64,000 nucleotides of DNA from Clostridium acidisoli DSM 12555 (GCF_900176305.1 NZ_FWXH01000002.1:496001-560000); one strand, 5' to 3'; numbered from the stretch's first letter, positions 53,516-62,093 are shown. Translations and numbers: made by a program. Notes: a model not told the origin generated them from the letters alone.

Positions 53516-53926
53516 ATGAAATATTTAAAAATATTTTTATTTATATTTGTTTTTCCATTTTGTGTTTTTGTATTCATTAAAACGTCGTCACTTTTTCTTT
53601 CATCTAATTCTACTTCACATTATATTTATACTAATGAAGTTGAAAAAAGAGGGAGCCCAGTTCACAGCTGGATGATTGGAGCTGACCACCTGCCTCATAT
53701 GAAAGTTTTCTTTTGGGTACCTAAAAGCTCTACAACTTATATACCATATGCTAATCAAGGTGTTAGAACTAATGTAATTGGACATGGGGCAATCAATCAA
53801 TGGGCAGTAATACAAACGGGGCAGGTTTTAGGCTCATACAAGCTTGTATTTATGCTTGTACCAAAAACTTTTGTGTTTACACACGGACCAAACTTTTATA
53901 AATTAACACACATATACTATAGATAA
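53516..53926 (+). CDS. Hypothetical exported or membrane-anchored protein, 136 residues
   Basis: The N-terminus KYLKIFLFIFVFPFCVFVFI is a signal peptide or anchor. The mature part is basic and aromatic-rich (GADHLPHMKVFFWVPKSSTT, GPNFYKLTHIYYR) without cysteines or recognisable motifs. The ribosome site (AGGAAG) is weak. Not recognised; the composition would suit a small envelope or secreted protein. It is convergent with the methyltransferase gene, 11 bases away. Confidence 0.6.
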   Translation: MKYLKIFLFIFVFPFCVFVFIKTSSLFLSSNSTSHYIYTNEVEKRGSPVHSWMIGADHLPHMKVFFWVPKSSTTYIPYANQGVRTNVIGHGAINQWAVIQTGQVLGSYKLVFMLVPKTFVFTHGPNFYKLTHIYYR

Positions 53927-53937
53927 CAAAATTAAAT

Positions 53938-54687
53938 TTATTTATTTTTTACCGCAATAATTTGAATACGCCTATAATCAGCTATCCATTGATTATCTTT
54001 CCATATACTATTTTTACAAAATTTTTCTGTTTCAAATAAAATTTGTTCTGTTTCTTCATATGAAATATTTGATAAATAGCTTGCAAAAAATTGACAAACC
54101 CAATTACGTAATCCTTTTTCCCCATCATAAAGTAGCGTTGGTCTGTCATATTCAATTATATGTTGTATTTCAAAACCAGTTTCTTCTAACAACAATTTAT
54201 ATTCATCTTTTGATGGGAAATAAAATTCTGAACTATAAGAATATCCTTTTTGCTTTAGTGCTTTTTCAAACGCAGTTTGTATTTGAAACACGTTATTTTT
54301 TGCTCCAAATTCACAAATCAATTTCCCATTATCTTTTAATGAATTATAAATGGAACATAATAATTTTTTTTGATTTGGAATCCAATGAAAAACTGCATTA
54401 GAAAAAACAGTATCAAAATAATTTTGAAAACATAAATTTGTTGCATCTCCCACTTGAAAATTTAAGTTTGGATAATTTAATTTTGCCTTTTTAATCATAT
54501 CTATAGATGAATCTATCCCAATAACAGTTGCACCTTCTTTTGCTAGTTCATTTGTTATTATCCCAGTGCCACAACCTAAATCCAAAATTTTTTGGTCTTC
54601 CTCCACATTTACTAAATCAATCATTGATTTACCGTATTCCGCTACAAAAGAATGTTTATTATCGTATAGCTTACTATTCCATTTCAT
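53938..54687 (-). CDS. Class I SAM-dependent methyltransferase (trans-aconitate/UbiE-like)
   Basis: A 249-residue methyltransferase: MKWNSKLYDNKHSFVAEYGK at the start, motif I ILDLGCGTGIITNELAKEGA, strand-2 VIGIDSSIDMI and motif IV FDTVFSNAVFHWI, all typical of trans-aconitate-2-methyltransferase-like proteins. It is divergent from the Crp/Fnr gene at 54796 and may be under its control. GGAGG precedes the ATG. Confidence 0.86.
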   Translation of the reverse strand: MKWNSKLYDNKHSFVAEYGKSMIDLVNVEEDQKILDLGCGTGIITNELAKEGATVIGIDSSIDMIKKAKLNYPNLNFQVGDATNLCFQNYFDTVFSNAVFHWIPNQKKLLCSIYNSLKDNGKLICEFGAKNNVFQIQTAFEKALKQKGYSYSSEFYFPSKDEYKLLLEETGFEIQHIIEYDRPTLLYDGEKGLRNWVCQFFASYLSNISYEETEQILFETEKFCKNSIWKDNQWIADYRRIQIIAVKNK

Positions 54688-54795
54688 AATCTATTACCTC
54701 CGTAATTTATTTATTATATTATTTCATAAAACTTTAATGAAGAATGTAAACTATGTTACAATTAGGATAACATTATTTCAACGGAGGTATTTTTC

Positions 54796-55446
54796 TTGGA
54801 TAAGTGCAATTCATTTTTAGACCACCAAATAGACATACCTACTAAATTATTTGAAACTTTTAAAACAAAACCTGCACGTAAGTTTAAAAGCAATCAAGTA
54901 ATCTATCGTCAAGAAGAAATTGCCCATAATTTTTATTACTTAAAAGAAGGCATAGTCCAGGTTTTTGTAAATTCTTCAGATGGTTTAGAAAAAATTTTAA
55001 AAATTTATAAAAATGGTGAAGTCTTTGGAGAAGCCTCTTTTTTTGATGGTTTTCCACGAATGTCATCAGCTAAAACTCTTTCTGATTCAGAAATTATAAC
55101 CATTAATAAAACTGATATTATGTCATATTTTCAAAAAGAACCTTTTCTTGCTTTAAATTTTATAGAACTTTTATCGCAAAAAGTTAGGATGCTATCAAAT
55201 GAGATTGATAATATTTCGTTTTTATCTGCTGAAAAAAGAATAGCTCAATATCTGATAAGTATGAATAGATACAAAAATCAGCCCATAAATTGTACCCATG
55301 AAGATATTGGAAAATCAGTAGGTGTAAGTAGAATTACAGTAAGTAAAACTTTAAAGAAATTTTCTAACTATGAATGGATTTGCACTAGGTATAAACAAAT
55401 TTTTATACTAAATAAGAATTCTCTTTTGGAATTTTTAGATGCATGA
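54796..55446 (+). CDS. Crp/Fnr-family transcriptional regulator
   Basis: A 216-residue regulator starting at TTG behind GGAGG. The cyclic-nucleotide-binding-like beta roll (about 25-140) contains YYLKEGIVQVFVNSSDGLEK and GEVFGEASFFDGFPRMSSA. The C-terminal winged helix contains INCTHEDIGKSVGVSRITVS. No N-terminal cysteine cluster is present, so it does not carry an Fnr-type Fe-S centre. It lies between a methyltransferase and the amidohydrolase gene. Confidence 0.88.
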   Translation: MDKCNSFLDHQIDIPTKLFETFKTKPARKFKSNQVIYRQEEIAHNFYYLKEGIVQVFVNSSDGLEKILKIYKNGEVFGEASFFDGFPRMSSAKTLSDSEIITINKTDIMSYFQKEPFLALNFIELLSQKVRMLSNEIDNISFLSAEKRIAQYLISMNRYKNQPINCTHEDIGKSVGVSRITVSKTLKKFSNYEWICTRYKQIFILNKNSLLEFLDA

Positions 55447-55455
55447 CATACCTTC

Positions 55456-56430
55456 TTATATACCTAATTTAAATAAATCAATAGTGTTTTGTCTACCAAT
55501 TTTATATCTATCAGCTTCACTTATAGAACAAGTATCAAACCATTCGCAAGCATCACTAACTTCTTCAAATGGGAAATCAGTAGCAAATAATATATGATCT
55601 GAACCAAATTCCATTATAGTATTCCATAATGCGGCTGTTCTAAATTGACCACTAGTTGTAAACCACATATTTTCGCCCATATAATAATTTAATGGCTTCT
55701 TTGCCGGAATTCCTCTACTCGTTTTGTTTATTCTATTTTGTGTTCTCCAGATGGAAAATGGTAATGTTTCACCTAAATGTCCTAATATTAATTTAAGCTT
55801 AGGATATTTATCAAAAATTCCACTACACATTAATCTTAACGTATGGGTAGCTGTTTCGACTCCAAAAGCCCATGCTGCACCTTCAAGCCAAGGATGTCCT
55901 TTATATATTTGCATATTGCATGGCATTGGTTCACGTGGATGCATGTAGAATGGTACATTTAGTTTCTCCAATTCTTGCCAAAACGACAAATAAATCGGAT
56001 CATCTAAATATTTATAATTATCTTCTGTGTCAATTTGTGAATAACCATTAACTAAAACTCCTACGCACCCCAAATCTTTAACCGCTCTTTGCATTTCTAT
56101 AATTGCAGCATCTGGATCTTGCATTGGTAGTGCCGCAAGTCCTCTAAACCGTTTGGGATTTCTTTGAATTGCTTCAGCCATTGTATCATTTGCTTTTATT
56201 GCAATTTCGATTGCTTTCCTTTTATTATAAATTGCTTGCACTGCCGGTGAATTTAAAGAAAGAATCATCATTTCCATACCATAATAATCCATTTCATTAA
56301 TACGATTTTTCATTAAATCAAGAATTTTTTTCGAAAATTCTGGCCAAACCTCATTATTAAAGTATCTTTCTGAATCCTCTAGAGTTTCCGCAATAGCAAA
56401 ATGTTCTTCTAAACCTATTTTCCCTTTCAT
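55456..56430 (-). CDS. Amidohydrolase-2 family decarboxylase (gamma-resorcylate/2,3-dihydroxybenzoate type)
   Basis: A 324-residue TIM-barrel metalloenzyme. With the ATG at 56430 (behind GGAGG) the metal residues fall at Glu8 and His10 (GKIGLEEHFAI), exactly as in gamma-resorcylate decarboxylase. A further His is in VPFYMHPREPMP and the catalytic Asp in HILFATDFPFEEV. The likely reaction is reversible decarboxylation of a hydroxybenzoate; substrate is unproven. It is flanked by two Crp/Fnr regulators, and an 8-bp dyad sits directly ahead of its ribosome site. Confidence 0.85.
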   Translation of the reverse strand: MKGKIGLEEHFAIAETLEDSERYFNNEVWPEFSKKILDLMKNRINEMDYYGMEMMILSLNSPAVQAIYNKRKAIEIAIKANDTMAEAIQRNPKRFRGLAALPMQDPDAAIIEMQRAVKDLGCVGVLVNGYSQIDTEDNYKYLDDPIYLSFWQELEKLNVPFYMHPREPMPCNMQIYKGHPWLEGAAWAFGVETATHTLRLMCSGIFDKYPKLKLILGHLGETLPFSIWRTQNRINKTSRGIPAKKPLNYYMGENMWFTTSGQFRTAALWNTIMEFGSDHILFATDFPFEEVSDACEWFDTCSISEADRYKIGRQNTIDLFKLGI

Positions 56431-56439
56431 ATTTACCTC

Positions 56440-56461
56440 CATTAAGATTTATTTCTTAATG
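56440..56461 (-). promoter_or_regulatory. Dyad just upstream of the amidohydrolase ribosome site
   Basis: CATTAAGA and TCTTAATG are perfect 8-bp arms with a 6-base loop, directly abutting GGAGG on the minus strand. It could be an operator for one of the flanking Crp/Fnr-type regulators or an mRNA hairpin affecting translation. Confidence 0.45.
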
Positions 56462-56520
56462 TCATTTTATAATATATATTTTTTTAACTCTGCTAAGTAG
56501 GATACAATTTAATAACTTTT

Positions 56521-57198
56521 TTATTTTATTTTTTTATTGAAGTTATAAATTATAAGCCCTGCATATGCAGTATGAATTAATTGTAATTTTTTTAATTTAC
56601 TTAAAACTTTTGTTACTGTAACCCTAGTAGTTCTAGAAATTCTGGCTAGTTCAGTTTGTGAAAGCGGAATAAATATTTGATTTTCAAAGTCCCCTCCTCG
56701 CTTTACATAATACTCAGCTAAACAATAAATAGTTTCCTCAACTCTCTCCTCTGCGGTAAGTCTTTGTTCAAAAATTTGTCTTGTTAATCCATTAGTTACT
56801 TTAGACAATTCCTCTAAAAGTTCTTTAGATAAATTGTTATCTTTACTAAGATATTTTTTTAGCTCTAAAATACTTATAGACGATATTATTGAATCTTCTA
56901 ATGTAATAAAAAATCCAGCTGAATGATTGTCTCCGAATATAGCTTGTAACCCAAAAAGATTTTGATCTCCTAAAACCTCCACTAATTCTTCTGTACCACC
57001 GTCATTAATATATGTGTATTCAATTAATCCTTTAACAATAAAGTATAGATAATTTACACTTTGCCCCTGATTAACAATAATAGATTTTTTAGGATACTTT
57101 CTACAATTCCTATCTCTAAATATTCTCTTCCATCCGCTTAATTGATTTGGTTCAAAATTTATTCTATATTTAGGAAAATGAGTTTCATTATTACTCAA
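56521..57198 (-). CDS. Crp/Fnr-family transcriptional regulator
   Basis: A 225-residue protein. The effector domain shows NYLYFIVKGLIEYTYINDGG and GDQNLFGLQAIFGDNHSAGF; the C-terminal winged helix shows IPLSQTELARISRTTRVTVT. No Fe-S cysteine cluster. It lies 78 bases upstream of the amidohydrolase gene on the same strand and is a candidate activator of it. It is only distantly similar to the Crp/Fnr protein at 54796. Confidence 0.87.
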   Translation of the reverse strand: MSNNETHFPKYRINFEPNQLSGWKRIFRDRNCRKYPKKSIIVNQGQSVNYLYFIVKGLIEYTYINDGGTEELVEVLGDQNLFGLQAIFGDNHSAGFFITLEDSIISSISILELKKYLSKDNNLSKELLEELSKVTNGLTRQIFEQRLTAEERVEETIYCLAEYYVKRGGDFENQIFIPLSQTELARISRTTRVTVTKVLSKLKKLQLIHTAYAGLIIYNFNKKIK

Positions 57199-57235
57199 AC
57201 TATTCCCTCCTTAATACAGTGATGCATGTCATACT

Positions 57236-57583
57236 TTAGATGAATTTTATTTCAACGTCATTTGCCAAAATTTCAATATTTTTTACTTCCTGTTTGCTAG
57301 TTAACAATACCATATGCAATATATCTTCACCAGAATTCACTACTACATTAAGTATTTCATCATCTCCAAATTTTTTACAATCTGGTTTAATTGTATATTT
57401 TTCAACTCCACTAAACACTAATTTACATAAAACAATTTCTGGTTCATCTTTCTTATACCCTTTTTGTCTCCAATTGCATAATTCAATATCAATAACTATG
57501 TTTTTATTAATCTTATCATATTGTAAATCTTCAACGGAACTGTCATGAAAATCGTAGTTTTTTATTAAATCATATAATTTCAT
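57236..57583 (-). CDS. Hypothetical protein, 115 residues
   Basis: Not recognised. The opening KLYDLIKNYDFHDSSVEDLQ (a FHDSxV motif) followed by alternating beta strands (NIVIDIELCNW, EIVLCKLVFSGVEKY) resembles the general look of small immunity-like or DUF proteins, but no toxin partner is adjacent. Cytoplasmic, acidic. GGGGAATG precedes the ATG. The Crp/Fnr gene follows 37 bases downstream on the same strand. Confidence 0.65.
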   Translation of the reverse strand: MKLYDLIKNYDFHDSSVEDLQYDKINKNIVIDIELCNWRQKGYKKDEPEIVLCKLVFSGVEKYTIKPDCKKFGDDEILNVVVNSGEDILHMVLLTSKQEVKNIEILANDVEIKFI

Positions 57584-57634
57584 AATATCATTCCCCTTTT
57601 AGATTTCCTATTTCCAGATACTATTTTTGTACTT

Positions 57635-58303
57635 TCATAACTTATTGGCATTAATAAAATATCCATATTTATACCAGTCAAGATATTTTAATTCTACATT
57701 CCATCCTCTTTTGCTATATTCATTAGCAATCTGATGTGGTGTAAGCTTATTTTTCATTCTACTGTTATCTTTGAGATACCATGCAATCTGCCTTATACCA
57801 TTATTAACAATTTTAGTTATCTCCTCAAAATATCTATCCGTATCTTCAATAAACATGAACACATCTCTACTAATAAGAAAATCTATACTTTTGAAATTGA
57901 ATATTTTGCTGATGTTACTAATATCATAATTAATAAACTCAAATTTCTTTTCACTTTTTATTATATCTGATAATTCGTCTAAACATCCCTTATCTTCATC
58001 TAATCCGTATATTTTTTCTATTTTGTTTTGATTTAACAAATATCTACTTAAAAAACCACTACCACATCCTAAATCAATTACCTTTCCATATAAACCATTA
58101 TAATAAGAATAAATCTTATTATTGTAAAATACTTCTGCATGTTTTTTATCTACAATAACTTCATTACCACAAAAATTGCATTTTAGTTTAATAGAAAATG
58201 TAGTATCATTCCAAGGATGATGTTCATTCTGAAGAATACTACATTCATTTCCACATTTATTACAATAATTACCCCATATAATAAATTCATTTTTTTTAAT
58301 CAT
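57635..58303 (-). CDS. SAM-dependent methyltransferase with N-terminal zinc-ribbon-like motif
   Basis: A 222-residue protein. The N-terminus holds CNKCGNEC and, after about 28 residues, CNFCGNEV, two CxxC knuckles likely binding zinc. Motif I follows as GKVIDLGCGSGFLSRYLL, then GLDEDKGCLDEL and the motif IV region IDFLISRDVFMFIED. The ribbon suggests a nucleic-acid or protein substrate, in contrast to the other methyltransferases here. GAGGTGG precedes the ATG. Single gene or operon with 57236. Confidence 0.8.
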   Translation of the reverse strand: MIKKNEFIIWGNYCNKCGNECSILQNEHHPWNDTTFSIKLKCNFCGNEVIVDKKHAEVFYNNKIYSYYNGLYGKVIDLGCGSGFLSRYLLNQNKIEKIYGLDEDKGCLDELSDIIKSEKKFEFINYDISNISKIFNFKSIDFLISRDVFMFIEDTDRYFEEITKIVNNGIRQIAWYLKDNSRMKNKLTPHQIANEYSKRGWNVELKYLDWYKYGYFINANKL

Positions 58304-58355
58304 ATATCCACCTCATTTTTTAAATGATAATCACTATTTATCATTAAGGTAACCG

Positions 58356-58394
58356 TAAAAAAGCAGGGATAGGTGTCACTCAATTATCCCTGCT
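58356..58394 (-). terminator. Terminator of the MarR gene at 58465
   Basis: Minus-strand AGCAGGGATA/TATCCCTGCT, a perfect 10-bp stem, is followed by TTTTTTACGG. It lies about 70 bases after the stop codon. Confidence 0.9.
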
Positions 58395-58464
58395 CTTTTG
58401 CATATCATCTTTAATAACAAACCCTGATTGCTTTTGTGTTCTTAAATATATTCCAATCTGATAA

Positions 58465-58944
58465 CTATAGGTTATCGACTTTCATCTTCACACCGACTTT
58501 CTTTATTTCCGCATCTAGATGCCTGTTATACTTTTCCGCGAAGTCGATTATAATATCCAGCTGTTCCTCGGTTACTTGTTCAAAAAAGGGTTGATCTCTA
58601 TCCTTAAACTCTCTGTGCATTTCCTCATGGATGTTGTAAATTTCTTTTCCTTGTTTGGTTAGCTTAAAACAAACTTCTTTCTTGTTATCTGACTTCTGAT
58701 AACTTTCTATAAGCCCTTTTTTTATAAGCTTCTTGGACAATTTGCTTATGGCACCTCTTGTCATATCGAAGGCCTCTGCCAATTTTGTCACGTTGGAATC
58801 TTCATATTTCCCAATATGTTCGATACAATGTATCTCAGAAGGATTATAATTTTTAAGCTTGCTCTTCATCTTAAAGCTGTCAAGCCACATCTTTTTTGTA
58901 AACATGTTCCATAAACTTGTTATGGACTGTTCTTCTTTGCTCAT
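58465..58944 (-). CDS. MarR-family transcriptional regulator
   Basis: A 159-residue winged-helix protein with NPSEIHCIEHIGKYEDSNVT, the recognition region KLAEAFDMTRGAISKLSKKL and wing YQKSDNKKEVCFKLTKQGKE. GGAGG precedes the ATG and the gene is followed by a strong terminator, so it is monocistronic. The gene it controls is not obvious. Confidence 0.88.
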   Translation of the reverse strand: MSKEEQSITSLWNMFTKKMWLDSFKMKSKLKNYNPSEIHCIEHIGKYEDSNVTKLAEAFDMTRGAISKLSKKLIKKGLIESYQKSDNKKEVCFKLTKQGKEIYNIHEEMHREFKDRDQPFFEQVTEEQLDIIIDFAEKYNRHLDAEIKKVGVKMKVDNL

Positions 58945-59055
58945 TACCCGTCCTCCAAACCTTCAAGTGTTAATAATAGTATACTGTAATATTGTTTCCA
59001 AAACAACAATGTTTTATCACTAAGATGCATAACACTTATTTAATGAATATTAAGT

Positions 59056-59142
59056 TTAATCTCCCAATGCTAATACATTTACATCATTTTCAATTGCATA
59101 TGAACAAAATTCTAGTAACTCATCAGCGAAATTTACAGTCAT
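59056..59142 (-). CDS. 28-residue miniature paralogue of the gene at 59905
   Basis: Bases 59055-59133 match 59904-59982 with only a few changes. The minus strand reads ATG-initiated MTVNFADELLEFCSYAIEND then VNVLALGD and a stop. The full gene starts MAVK and ends FADELLKFCSYAIENDVNVF then ALGD. Start region and C-terminus are thus joined in frame, with the middle of about 80 codons missing. Either a deletion product of a tandem duplicate or a real micro-protein. GGTGG lies upstream as a poor ribosome site. Confidence 0.55.
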   Translation of the reverse strand: MTVNFADELLEFCSYAIENDVNVLALGD

Positions 59143-59185
59143 AATATTTCCACCTTAACTGCACTAGAATTATAGACTATGTATG

Positions 59186-59210
59186 AAAAAGAACCGAGGT
59201 TTTGTTCTCA
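59186..59210 (-). terminator. Weak terminator candidate
   Basis: Minus-strand AGAAC/GTTCT with a 9-base loop is followed by TTTTC, between the gene at 59259 and the miniature copy. Confidence 0.35.
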
Positions 59211-59258
59211 GCTCTAGCTTTCTATTAGAATAGAATTTGATACCACAATTACAAATAA

Positions 59259-59861
59259 TCAAGTAAGCCAAAAACTTAATGCATCTTCATATTTATTTGC
59301 AGATAGACTTTTATTTTCAATCCAAGCTACCAAAAATGTAATTTTGTCAAGCGTATTATCTAATACTTTGAAATAGTACCCTGTTTTGTCTTCTGCTTGT
59401 TTTATTGTGTATCCCCGAAATTTTGTTTCATCATACGAAGGTGGTTCTATAATCATTTTTTGTGTATAAAATCCCCTCTGTTTTGAATAACAAATTGATT
59501 GTTCAATCTCTTCATCATCATTTGGGTTATACATTCCAATTCCCACAGAGTATCCATTTATTGTTGTTGTTAGCGCTTCTGTGTGTTCGTCTGAGTCAAA
59601 GCGTTTCAAATTGCCGCCTGAAAAAGAAATTTTGTAAGTTATACCAATTTCAAGGTTGCTAAAATCAATAATCAGTGCATAGTTCGTTTCTGTTTGCAAC
59701 ATTGCAACTACATTCCTATTTTCACTGTCATAAACTTCAACTGGAATGTCGAAGTTGTTCTTTTTAATTGAAAACGGAATCCTTTTTTCCTGGTATTTAA
59801 CAGTAAATATGCCAACCGGAGATGCTAATTCGGTAATATTACAAAAAACATATTCTCCCAT
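59259..59861 (-). CDS. Hypothetical protein, 200 residues
   Basis: Not recognised. The ATG at 59861 has GAAAGG 9 bases upstream; earlier in-frame ATGs at 59867 and 59870 region are too close to it. Predominantly beta-sheet pattern (GIFTVKYQEKRIPFSIKKNN, YALIIDFSNLEIGITYKISF), no cysteine clusters, signal peptide or membrane segments. It lies between the 107-residue gene and its miniature copy, so it was probably part of the duplicated unit. Confidence 0.6.
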   Translation of the reverse strand: MGEYVFCNITELASPVGIFTVKYQEKRIPFSIKKNNFDIPVEVYDSENRNVVAMLQTETNYALIIDFSNLEIGITYKISFSGGNLKRFDSDEHTEALTTTINGYSVGIGMYNPNDDEEIEQSICYSKQRGFYTQKMIIEPPSYDETKFRGYTIKQAEDKTGYYFKVLDNTLDKITFLVAWIENKSLSANKYEDALSFWLT

Positions 59862-59904
59862 AACCATCACCCTTTCAAATTCAAGGCCGCCATTTCAGTA
59901 TATT

Positions 59905-60228
59905 TTAATCTCCCAATGCAAATACATTCACATCATTTTCAATTGCATATGAGCAAAATTTTAGTAACTCATCAGCGAATTTGTTTATTTCTATTTCTTC
60001 ATATTTATCTTTGAGTAATTTTGCAATTTCAATTAGCTCTCTTACCTCATCTTTTTCTAATACTCTATGAGTTCGATATGGATCAAGTTTTAGTAAAAAC
60101 AAACTTTTAGGCATTGTTCTATTTTTTGTTTTTATTAGATATTCTTGAATTTCCTCTCTAAAGACTATAGACTTAGTTTTTTGTTTTATTTCTTTAAATT
60201 CATTTGCTATATACAATTTTACAGCCAT
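59905..60228 (-). CDS. Hypothetical protein, 107 residues, with a truncated copy nearby
   Basis: A mixed helical, highly charged cytoplasmic protein (VKLYIANEFKEIKQKTKSIV, RVLEKDEVRELIEIAKLLKD). The conserved C-terminus FADELLKFCSYAIENDVNVF is also found in the 28-codon copy at 59056-59142. AAAGGAG precedes the ATG. No family recognised. The gene at 59259 follows after about 45 bases. Confidence 0.65.
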   Translation of the reverse strand: MAVKLYIANEFKEIKQKTKSIVFREEIQEYLIKTKNRTMPKSLFLLKLDPYRTHRVLEKDEVRELIEIAKLLKDKYEEIEINKFADELLKFCSYAIENDVNVFALGD

Positions 60229-60315
60229 AATATTTTCTCCTTTATTTTAATTGTATTACTTTTCTTTGTAACTTTCCATCCATATATATTTTTTAAGTAT
60301 CCTATTGGCAACTTT

Positions 60316-61431
60316 TTAAATTACAAAAAACATATAAAATAGTAATGTAAATATTATAAGGCTAGCAAAATTATATATGGTGAACTTAAACATATATAAT
60401 TTCCCATCATATTCTTTAGAATAAAATTTATAAGATATTAAGCTTGCAAGTGAAGCAATAATTGTTCCCATCCCTCCAATATTTACACCAATCAATACTT
60501 CCTTCCAAGAATTTGTGAATTTAGATAATAAAATTGCGCAGGGAAGATTACTAATTAACTGACTTAAAAATATTGAATAAAAATATACATTTTTAATATT
60601 TGTTAATGCTTTCCTCATTAATTCATCTATAATTGTCATATTGGATAAATTTCCTATTGCTATGAAAAAGCACACAAAAGTGAGTAATAAAACATAATCT
60701 ACTTCCTTAAATAATTTTTTTTCTATAACAAAGCTAACAATTAAAGTTATTATAAAGGCGACTATATAATCAACTATATTAAAAACTGAAAATAATATAA
60801 AAATAAACAACCCACAATAAATAATTCCACTTTTTTTATCTTTAATTTTTATCTTATCTAAATCATATTTTAAGTTTACATTTGAAATCCTGCAATTAAG
60901 AATAAATAACCATATTGCACCTATTATCACAAAAAATATTGTAGTCTTAAAAAATTCTAATATTCCAATTTTAAAAAAAGAAAATAAATATAAATTCTGC
61001 GGATTTCCCATTGGAGTTAGGCTACTACCAATATTTACAGCTAAGGTTTCTAAAATTACTATTTTCATTGGGTTAAACTTAGCTTTTTTAGCAATAATCA
61101 TAGTAAGTGGTACAAAAGTTATTAATGCCACATCATTTGTTATTAACATTGAAGAAATAAAACATAAAGAAGTTAATATTAATGAAACCATTCTAAGGTT
61201 TTTATGTTTTATCAATATTTGAACAGCTATCCTATCTAATAATTTTAGCTTTTCAAAGGCACTTATTACTATCATAAGATTAAACATTAATATTAATACC
61301 TGAAAATTTATATAATCTAATTTTGGTGGAGAAATCATTGAAGTACTTAATGCTAAAAATAATGATATAGAAAAAACTATTTCTGTTTTAAAAATTGATA
61401 TTACTTTATCCCAAAACCACTTTATATTCAT
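60316..61431 (-). CDS. SLC13/ArsB-type ion transporter permease
   Basis: A 371-residue membrane protein with about 10-11 transmembrane segments. The signature NIGSSLTPMGNPQNLYLF matches the ArsB/NhaD/CitMHS-type PxGNPQN loop, and SSMLITNDVALITFVPLTMI is the family's second conserved block. It could carry arsenite, protons/sodium or an organic anion; no arsenic genes are adjacent. The ATG at 61431 follows GGGGGT; an upstream GTG overlaps this site. Confidence 0.83.
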   Translation of the reverse strand: MNIKWFWDKVISIFKTEIVFSISLFLALSTSMISPPKLDYINFQVLILMFNLMIVISAFEKLKLLDRIAVQILIKHKNLRMVSLILTSLCFISSMLITNDVALITFVPLTMIIAKKAKFNPMKIVILETLAVNIGSSLTPMGNPQNLYLFSFFKIGILEFFKTTIFFVIIGAIWLFILNCRISNVNLKYDLDKIKIKDKKSGIIYCGLFIFILFSVFNIVDYIVAFIITLIVSFVIEKKLFKEVDYVLLLTFVCFFIAIGNLSNMTIIDELMRKALTNIKNVYFYSIFLSQLISNLPCAILLSKFTNSWKEVLIGVNIGGMGTIIASLASLISYKFYSKEYDGKLYMFKFTIYNFASLIIFTLLFYMFFVI

Positions 61432-61449
61432 AAAATATACCCCCAACAC

Positions 61450-61889
61450 TTATAACTAAATTTACTATAATCTTTTTAATATTAAAACAATTACAATTAA
61501 ACATTCATTTTTACTTATATACTCCAACAAATGCCGAGAGCGAATAATTATATAAAAAGCTTGTCTCTTTGTTACTAAATTAAATATTTTTTCTTAATCC
61601 GAATAAACACACTCTGATATTATAGCATATTTTATAATCAGCCATTATCTATTTTTTAGCTATAGCATATATGACATTCATATTAATACATATTCCTTAC
61701 CTTTTGCATTTTTAACATGTTTCACCTCAAATTCATTTATAATTTTGCATAAAAAATAGCACTTGGAATTAACCAAATGCTTAAAAATATATTTAAAAGG
61801 GGTAATCTTTATGTTTACATTGTAGTTTTTATTTATGACAGTTGTATGTCGGTTTTAAGTATGATCTGTAAAGAATTAATTATAGCTTG
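61450..61889. other. Gene-poor stretch
   Basis: No supported gene, terminator or strong promoter. A minus-strand frame of about 58 codons ending at 61678 reads protein-like near its end (EFEVKHVKNAKGKEYVLI) but has no start codon with a ribosome site; it may be another gene remnant. Confidence 0.3.
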
Positions 61890-62066
61890 TTAACAATTCA
61901 TATAATTCGTGATAATCAATTGCTTATACTTTCCTCTAATCTTTTGCTGTCTTGATACTGAATAGTTTACATCAACTTCTTTAGTATTAAAATCTTTATA
62001 CCACTCTCTTACCTTTTCATAGTCATTAATAGTTAAAATTAATTTGCCTTTTATATTGTAATACAC
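61890..62066 (-). pseudogene. C-terminal remnant of a D12-class DNA adenine methylase
   Basis: Minus-strand frame reads NIKGKLILTINDYEKVREWY, then KDFNTKEVDVNYSVSRQQKI and RGKYKQLIITNY before the stop. The SYND-like TINDYExVRExY helix and the terminal ELIITNY pattern are hallmarks of the Dam/M.DpnII-type C-terminus. The catalytic DPPY and the N-terminal FxGxG are missing. The fragment follows the stop of the phosphorylase gene directly and in the same frame. It is debris of a restriction-modification or phage methylase. Confidence 0.65.
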
Positions 62067-62093
62067 CACTTTACAAGTAATTTGGAATTCTAA

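Noticed and set aside
54060-54401. 113-codon plus-strand frame opposite a methyltransferase
   Set aside because: Antisense to conserved SAM motifs; no ribosome site.
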